A stretch of 64,000 bases of DNA, from positions 1,843,501 through 1,907,500 of the forward strand of contig JAJTWR010000278.1 in assembly GCA_021613335.1 (NCBI GenBank), in the 5' to 3' direction. The position numbers were made by a program, and so were the translations under genes. The DNA comes from Whitmania pigra (lineage: Eukaryota > Annelida > Clitellata > Hirudinida > Haemopidae). Under the pieces are notes generated by a model. It saw only the letters and a list, made by a program, of their open reading frames with translations, did no database searches and was not told the origin of the DNA. Below, one piece after another: positions 56,851 through 64,000 of this stretch (position 1 is its first letter; each line of letters opens with the position of its first letter).

Positions 56851-59800
56851 TATTTTTTATTTTTACGATTATTATGATGATGATTATTAATGCATTACAT
56901 TGTAAATTATAGTCTGTAATATTAATGTAAACTGTTCATAGTTTAGGAGATTATTCATAATATCAAAATGTTATTATCATAATTTATGCGGTTAATTGTA
57001 TTATTAAAATATGATTATGGCAATTTATGCCATTTTCCAGAACAAATTCCTCCGGAGGCCTGCATCTCGACAACAACATCCATCCAATCAGACAACAATA
57101 ACAACAACGACAACAACAACGTTCAGCAACAGCAGCAAACAATTTCATCGTCGTTGTTGTCTTCATCTCTCCACCTTCCTCCTTCATTTCACAATCTCTC
57201 TTTCTTCAATCCATCATCAACTCCTATCATCATCATGCCCACGCAGCATGCACTGCCCTCTTCGTCAACATCGTTAACATCATCATCATCATCAACATTC
57301 TTTCAATCGCCAGTATCTTCATCGTCGTCGTCATCAACACTGGTCTTACCTCAGCAAAACGTCTTCAAAAGTTCAGACAGAAGGTTTCAGTGTGCCCAGT
57401 GCAGCAAGGCTTTCAAGTTCAAACACCACCTGAAGGAACACGCTCGCATCCACTCAGGAGAGAAGCCCTTCCAGTGCGTGAAATGCGGAAAGAGATTCAG
57501 CCACAGCGGTTCTTACAGCAGCCACACAACTTCCAAGAAGTGTTTCTCATCTTCTTCGACGCCATCCTTACTCAACAACATGAACAACTACCATGCCCAG
57601 GATGGTGTTGCTGCTGCCGATGGTGAAATGATTAAATTATTTGATTTATTAATTTCAATTGGAACTATGCCGTGGAATGTAATTTAAGATTTCTTATTTT
57701 GTGGAGTTTTAATTTTAAAAGTAGCAATTGTAAATTGAATGACATCATTTAAATTACGTGACGTTGTAAGGTGGGACTGACATGTTGAGGTGTTAAAAGT
57801 ATTTTTCAATTTTATCAATTTCAGGTGTGGAGGGTTCGTCGAGTTGCCAACAGCAGGTTTTTATGTTGACACCTCCTCAGCAGGAAAAAAAAATTCTCAC
57901 ATTTCTTTCTCCGAACATGGAAAACTTTCCCAAGAAAAAGGTCATCGTGAAACAAACGAATGCCAACAATTTGCTGCAGCCACCAGCAGCACAAACATCG
58001 CAACAGCCGCAACTCGTACTCATACAACAACAGCCTCATCAACAACAACAACAAAATCAAGTCGTAAATCATCCGAACACGAAACCCATTCTCGTCATAA
58101 AAGCGGTTCGAAATGGTTTGGGACTCCTCATCACTTCCATACAAGACTTGGACAAGTCCCAATCCATCGACAGACATGAGACAACGACGACAAGCAACCA
58201 AAACAACAACATTTTGATTAATAATAACAACAATATTAATAATAATAGTAATAATAACATCAGCAACATTACTAACAACAACATCACAAACAATCAACAA
58301 GAGCATTACGATCCCTCTCAAAGTCAGGATTCAAAATCAGACGATTACGACGACATCGAAGATCGACTGCAAATGGATTTGGGCGAAGAAGAAGCAGACG
58401 ATATAACTAAAAAGTCATCTTTAATTCCACCTATTCCTTCGCGACCCGAAACCACGTGCCAGCGATTCGAAACAGGCCTCGACACTCTGGCAGCGGTGGC
58501 AGAAAAGCTGAGAGAGGAAATGTTGCTCGAAGACACGAAAGGATTCGTCGAGGAAGAGAGGAAGGTTTTTAAAATCGAGGCCGAAGACGCCGACGGCCAG
58601 TCTTTCTTAAACGGGGAGTTGAACTCGACGCCTCTCGGTTGCCTGCAGTACGATCAAGGCAGGAGGTCGGTTCTGAGCAAGGAGCAGAGAATGATTCTCA
58701 GGTCTTTCTACTCAAAAAACTCGAGTCCAATTGCCGGCGAACTCGAAGAAATCATCAACAAATGCGGTCTGCCGAGGAGGGTGGTTCAAGTTTGGTTTCA
58801 GAACAGGAGAGCGAGGGACAGGCAGCGGGAGAGGATAGCTCAAGCTGCTTATGCTAGGTTGATGTCGATAGCAAGTTGAATTTATTAAAATTAGCATCTA
58901 TATGGCTTGATTTTTTAATGTTTTATCTTTAAATTTTTTATGTTTATAAAATATGAATTCAATATTTTAGAGTTAAATTGCTTAGGTTGAAAAGTTTAAT
59001 AATCTCATCAATACATTGTGATTTGACAAATTGAATGACATTATCGAAACATAAGATTATTCATTCACCAAATTTTAGAATGAAAGAAAAACAGCAGCAA
59101 CTGAAATCGTCTTTCAAATCCACATTCAAATCCTCATCGAGTCCCTCATCATCGCCCGCATCGTCTTCGGATGAAACTCAGCCGCTGAATCTTTCCGTCA
59201 AAAGTGACAAGGAAACGTCGCTTCCTGTTTTAGATTTGAGCCTCAGAAACAAAATCAACGACTCTCAAGTCAAGCAACAGTCGCAACAACAGCATTCAAC
59301 GACAACAACGACGACGACGACAGCAACACTACAGTCGCAGAGTGAAATCGTCATCTTATTCACAGACGCCGATGCGGGTTGTAGCAACAAGAACGTGCCG
59401 AAAGTTGAGATTCCCAGCAACAAAATCTTCTTCAACAACAACAGCAACAACATTTTGACCCCGGAGTCGTCGCCTCGTTCAACGATGAATGACAGTTCAT
59501 ATTTCTCAGGTGCTGAGGTCAACCAGGATGATGCTGAGATGATTGACATCAAGAGCTCTATTTACTTGCAGAAGGTGATGATGACAATAATAATAATAAT
59601 AATAATAATAATAACGCTGATAAAGGATGCATTAGAATAATTTAAAATGGTGGAATGAATTGTAGCCTCTCAACAAACGCATCGGCAAAGTCGGCCAACG
59701 AGGCGACAAGGCAGTGTTCTTCTGCGACCAATGCGACAAAACGTTCAAGAAGCACAGTTCTTTGACTCGCCACAAATACGAACATTCAGGTGAGTTTCGA

Positions 59801-60431
59801 CATTTTTCGAGTATTTTCTGCCAATCGTCTTCGTTTAAATCCAACTTGAGTTTCAAAAAGAGGGCCTCCTTTGCAGCTGAGGTCAAAGATCAAATGCCAG
59901 GGTTCACGAAGCTGTCAAGGATTGAATTAAAACCGTGTTATGGGAAAAAACGTATAGCTAACTATTAGGGCCACTGATATTCCACAGTAGGATATTTAAG
60001 GGAGGGATTGGATTTTCTGAAATAGTTTTGGGTTTAGAATAATGAGGAAGATATTTTACACATTTCACGTGGTCCAAGTTCTATATATAGCCTCACGATA
60101 TAAGCGATAATTAAAATATTCGAAGTTACTCAACATGTAACTATAAGGTGTGTCTTTTGTTTTTGTCTGGTATTACGTCAATATTGGTAAGCTTATATAT
60201 GACATTTATATTACATATGTCATCGTTTCCACAGGTAGGAGACCCTTCACATGTCACGTGTGTCTGAAAGCATTCAAGCACAAACATCACCTGGTTGAAC
60301 ACAGTCGACTTCATAGCGGGGAAAAACCATTCAGGTGTTCGGTGTGTTCGAAGTCATTCAGTCATTCTGGATCGTTCAGTCAGCACACGAACAACAGGCA
60401 CAAGGAATGCAACCCTGCACTTGGACAATGA
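54670..60431 (+). CDS. zfh1: ZEB/zfh-1 zinc-finger homeodomain repressor, seven exons
   Basis: Exons 54670-54686, 55933-56288, 57041-57622, 57825-58857, 59079-59574, 59666-59789, 60235-60431; every junction keeps phase, total 934 residues. Order: acidic N-terminus; two C2H2 fingers (about 240-292: [32 protein letters not shown]); Gln/Asn-rich region; homeodomain (about 597-655, [16 protein letters not shown]); a CtBP-type motif PLNLSVK (about 698) and a related LDLSL; then three C-terminal fingers ([53 protein letters not shown]). Finger wording is diagnostic of ZEB1/2 and zfh-1, nuclear E2-box-binding repressors. Only two N-terminal fingers are visible where relatives usually have more. Exon 1 (MIILR) and the exon 3 donor (57622 or 57604) are the least certain. 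Start could instead be ATG 55964. Confidence 0.9.
55318..55381. repeat. (ATC)n microsatellite in ZEB intron 1
   Basis: CATCGTCGTCGTC, then about 16 ATC triplets. Related GATGATGATG and GGCGATGATG runs follow at 55500-55580. Confidence 0.95.
55715..55862 (+). repeat. SINE-like repeat, most complete copy, in ZEB intron 1
   Basis: Runs from GGGTTTCGTGCC through GTGTCGTGTTCGAAACCCAGC and GGAGCGCTACATAAATAG to GAAGCGCCTCTGACGCTAT. The head matches 51075-51180 and the tail matches 19905-20000. The head begins and ends with GGGTTTCG/CGAAACCC, so it can form a stem. GTTCGAAACCC resembles a tRNA B box. It ends about 70 bp before the exon 2 acceptor. Confidence 0.6.
56318..56357. repeat. (TTA)n microsatellite in ZEB intron 2
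   Basis: About 13 TTA triplets. A similar tract occurs at 56813-56850 in the same intron. Confidence 0.95.
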
Positions 60432-60536
60432 ATGTTTTTGCCAGAGATTCTTTGTAAATTCTTGGTTTTACTTTTTAAAAAATACAAACTTGTCTGCCGT
60501 AATGCATTTCTAGTTTCATTCATTCGTAGCTTTTGC

Positions 60537-60542
60537 AATAAA
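60537..60542 (+). terminator. Polyadenylation signal of ZEB/zfh-1
   Basis: AATAAA about 105 bp after the stop codon, the first one downstream. The gene converges on troponin I, whose likely signal is at 60972-60977. Confidence 0.45.
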
Positions 60543-60971
60543 ATCTCAACTTACGATGACCATTTTATGAGACTTATATCTGGCCTCAGAGTTTTAGAAA
60601 ATGTAAATATTCTTTTTGTATTTGATCTCGTGTAATTATTTTTTATTATAGATTCGTTACTTGTCATCTTTACCGCTTAAAGTATTAACCACCAAAAGTG
60701 TTCATGACGTGTACAGAGGCGCGGATTTCTTATTTCTTGCGTAATATGTTTTTCTGACATCTCATAACATGACATTGTTACCATGGCTAGAATATCAGGT
60801 GACATTTTGTTGACATTTGGGATTCCTATGTTTATTTCTATACTCCCCTAACGAGTAGCATTTATCTCGATTCCTTCTTCGCTTTCAAGAGTATTTCAAC
60901 TGTTGTCATTGATTAAAAGAATGTTGTTGCAAACTTGGCTGACTTGTTTTTTTAAGAAAACAATTTTGTTC

Positions 60972-60977
60972 TTTATT
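60972..60977 (-). terminator. Possible polyadenylation signal of troponin I
   Basis: AATAAA on the minus strand, 186 bp beyond the stop codon. A nearer AATAAA-like site overlaps the stop region (about 61153-61160), so the choice is open. Confidence 0.35.
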
Positions 60978-61162
60978 TCGGATTTTAATAAAAATTGAAA
61001 AAAATTAAGCTCAACTCACGAGTCGACTATGAACATGAGCGCCCAGGAATAAAAATAATGAACATTTTAATCGTCAACAACTCTAAAGCAGAATCAACTT
61101 AACGAGAAACACAAAAGTAACATCACAATCGACATCTCATACAATAATCATAATTTATTAAT

Positions 61163-63561
61163 TTATTCTTCTTCCTCCTCTTCCTCTTCTTCTTCTTCCT
61201 CCTCTTCCTCTTCCTCTTCCTCATCTGCTTCTTCTTCGCTCTTTTCATCATCCTTTTCTTCATTGTTCTCTTCATCCTTGTGTTTCAATTGGTCAAGACT
61301 CCAATCTGGTTTCTTGTCCTAATAAATAAACATCATGACGTTGTGAATAAATTGTTAATTAATTACTCGGTGGATTGACGATTGGTTAAATAATATTTAA
61401 TAGTAGTTAACTAGTAATTTAAGTCAATAATGTTCATAAACAAACCTTTTCTTCGTCCTTAGTGTCGACTGCAAACTTCGACTGCCCTGTGGACTTCAGG
61501 GTGGCTGCCAAGATGGGCTTCTTCTTGGGTTTGTCAAGGTCGAATTTCGTGCTGTTGTTATTAAAAGGAAACGATTAAGCATCGATGATGAGTTAATATT
61601 TAAACAAAAGTACATTCAAATATTTAGAAATGAATTTGCGGATTATACTTGTTTAATAAATTTAGAATTGTTTAATTGCCAGTTAACTAAAGGATTTCTA
61701 GGATCTAAATTTAGCTGGATAATCTCGTATATCTTACATTAAAATAATTACTTCATAAATAAAAAGTATTAAGAGTACAAATAGATATTTTAAATGTTTT
61801 CAAGTCTGCATTGAAGCCTGGTTATATACATTTTCTTCTTTAGAACCACTTTTTAGTGTCCAATATTTGTTAGCAAACTCCTTTTAATTTTCTTGAATAT
61901 AAATACCACATTTATGTATAAATATTTAGATAACGTATACATATTTATGTTGGTATTAAACGAAACGTTTTTGCACATTGTAGAAGTCGTTTCTCAAAAA
62001 CTGTTTTCAAAACAAGTTTAATTCAACACTCACTGAGCTTTGGCAACTTTTTTGAGCATTGGCTTCGAACTGAAAGGTGATAATGAAATGAAATTTAAAA
62101 ATTAAAATTATTTATCATTACTTTATTTTATAATTATGTAATTTTTCTAAATTATTTTTAGGACAACGACGTGGTAGTTGTTCTTGTGACGTTGTGAGTG
62201 ACGTTATTGTGACGTGTTCTATGGCAATTTAACAGCCGAAGTTACTCACAACTTTCCCTTGATGTCGTTCACTTTGATGTTCAGTTCATTTATCTGGCGA
62301 AACAATTTTTCACTCAAACGATGTCGTAAGTGGATTGTCGAGCAAATAAATTTGAGTATTAATTTCAACATTTTGGTGCTTCAAATGGTTTAATTCTTTA
62401 AATCAACATTTTCATTGCCACCATGCAACCAAACAAAGTTAAAGTTGAAGCTCAAGTGAAATATGTAACGGAGCAAATGTGAGAAGAGTCAAAAGGTCAC
62501 CTCCTCAGTTTGCCTTCCAAGCCTGCATTCCCAATCGTACTTTTCCTCTTCCAAACGTGCCACAACGGCGTGCAACTCCCTCACTTTCTGCTCCAAGGCT
62601 TCTGGAAATTTAAATTAAATTGTTTCAAGTTAATAATTCACAATTCATCAACATGTGGAGTTTCACATAAAATAGCAGTGGGTTAGGTTTGCTGGATGTG
62701 ATCAAAGAAAGGCTTTAAAAAATAAATTTTTTACTTAAAACACCCATTTAGCAATAGATTATCAATTATTACTATTCGTTTTACTTGTTGCAAAGTTGCC
62801 TACTCAATTAAACGTCAAATATCGAAAGCAATTTAATTTTACAGAATCTCATCATCTTTCGCCTTTGCTTTAAAAAAATATTTTTTTGAAGCAAAAACAT
62901 TTTTTAATTATTTAATCCCAGATTAAATTTTATCTCTTTTATTTTGTCTGTATTAAGAGGAAATTTTCAAACTTATCATCGCATCATTAAAGATCACACA
63001 AGCAATTTACTCTGCACTTTACACTACCCCATTTGTTTAACTGTAATTTAACGTTAATATTATATTAATTATTTATTCTAATTATTAATTAATAATTAAA
63101 ATAATTATTAACACAGGAATTGCAAGATTGCTTTCTACGCTAATTTATTCCTTAGTTTAACTTCAAAGCCTTTTTTCGGTAGGACCGTTTGTGCGGCTAT
63201 TATCAAAGGTTCTGTTGTAAGCATTAATAAATGAGATATTTATAAAAACTTGAAAATTAAATTTAAAAATGATACAATCTCTGAAAAACTGAACCCTTGA
63301 ACACAATGGCACATAAAAACTTGCTTCCAATCGTGGAGATTTAAAGAATATTAGAATGTAAAATAAAATATAAAAAGTAATTTACTATTTAAAGAACATT
63401 TATCTTAAAATAATATAATATAAAAAGTAATTTTCCAAACTTTGATCGAGTCCATCGAGGGAAAGTTTTGGAACTCTGGCTTCGATGGCCTTCTTCTTTT
63501 CCTCAGCCTCTTTTTCCTGTTGCTTCTTCAGTTCTTCTGCAGCTTTTTGCATAATAAGTTG
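61163..63561 (-). CDS. Troponin I, 3' six exons (5' end outside window)
   Basis: Thin-filament inhibitory subunit of striated muscle. Exons, minus strand: 63441-63561, 62501-62601, 62250-62293, 62034-62069, 61446-61551, 61163-61318; all phases agree, 187 codons plus TAA. The protein begins here with QLIMQKAAEELKKQQEKEAE, the troponin T-binding helix. It continues through ALEQKVRELHAVVARLEEEK, YDWECRLGRQTEE and INELNIKVNDIKGKF to the inhibitory peptide GKFSKPMLKKVAKA. Then follow a Lys/Pro-rich segment (DLDKPKKKPILAATLKSTG), KPDWSLDQLK, and a very acidic end with about 19 consecutive Glu. That poly-Glu tail is unusual for troponin I and recalls arthropod troponin T. No earlier exon is recognisable between 63562 and 64000. 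Confidence 0.9.
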
Positions 63562-64000
63562 CTGGAAATAATTTGCTTTTTATTTAATTCACCGATGAAT
63601 TCTAAGCGTTCGTTCTTTCATAAGCTCATTGAAGGGGACAAATTTAGATTGAATTAGATTGGCGAATATATTGGAGCTTCGCTTCAAAAGGATGAAAATT
63701 AATGAAATTACTTATTGTTAATAAGTTAGCCCGTTACGTAATAAACATAATTTTAATGTAAGACTTTATCAACTACGATTTGATTTTGTGGTTGGAGTTT
63801 CAATAAAACAAAATAAATATCTAGGCCATATTTTCAACTTGGAATTTCACAGCTTCAAACAAATGCTAAATATAGAACTTGCTTTCAGGGGCATGTAATC
63901 ATAAATAAATAAACTGTTATAATCAAACGGCAAATTTAATTACAGATATTGTGAAAACCAGTAAATGTCATCTATATCAGTTTTCAACCACAAATTCAGC
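63562..64000. other. Intron of troponin I, nothing else seen
   Basis: AT-rich, no ORF or splice-bounded exon recognised; presumably the intron leading to upstream troponin I exons beyond the window edge. Confidence 0.5.

Overview
The window is eukaryotic nuclear DNA: very AT-rich, with intron-split genes, short exons, GT-AG splice signals and abundant trinucleotide microsatellites. Gene content points to an annelid, most likely a leech of the Helobdella type. The evidence is a cluster of destabilase-like invertebrate (i-type) lysozymes, an anterior/central-class Hox gene sitting alone among non-Hox genes, a ZEB/zfh-1 zinc-finger homeobox gene, a polyubiquitin gene and an invertebrate troponin I. 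The species call is inference from these genes; no database search was possible.

Layout. 0.6-12.9 kb: i-type lysozyme cluster on the minus strand. Gene A is a normal four-exon gene. A seven-exon gene (5.3-8.3 kb) reads as a fusion of two neighbouring lysozyme copies joined by a Ser/Thr-rich linker. Gene D is a close duplicate of the 3' half of that fusion. Between and inside them lie a hAT relic, a pogo/Tigger relic, a MITE, and a gypsy-like gag relic that was itself hit by a non-autonomous hAT element with a perfect 8-bp target duplication. 13.0-16.0 kb: polyubiquitin with 13 units (minus). 17-20 kb: a Tigger/pogo element, a gypsy integrase relic and a SINE-like tail. 21.0-22.3 kb: three-exon secreted Ly6/uPAR-type gene (plus). 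23.5-27.9 kb: candidate small membrane-protein gene(s), a second Tigger/pogo element and a LINE 3' end. 28-38 kb: no gene recognised, but less AT-rich islands carry repeated perfect PBX/HOX composite sites. 38.7-41.9 kb: two-exon Hox gene of the Scr/Hox5 class (minus). 42-54.5 kb: no confident gene; microsatellites, minisatellites and SINE-like copies. 54.5-60.5 kb: seven-exon ZEB/zfh-1 gene (plus) with a TATA promoter containing a palindromic pair of ZEB-type E2 boxes. 61.1-63.6 kb: the 3' six exons of troponin I (minus), whose 5' end lies outside the window.

All multi-exon models were built by hand. Each was kept only where donors, acceptors and reading phase agree across every junction and the joined protein matches its family. 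The most notable observations are the fused tandem lysozyme, the shortened catalytic Glu-Asp spacing in two lysozyme domains, the PBX/HOX site cluster beside an isolated Hox gene, and the paired E2 boxes at the ZEB promoter.
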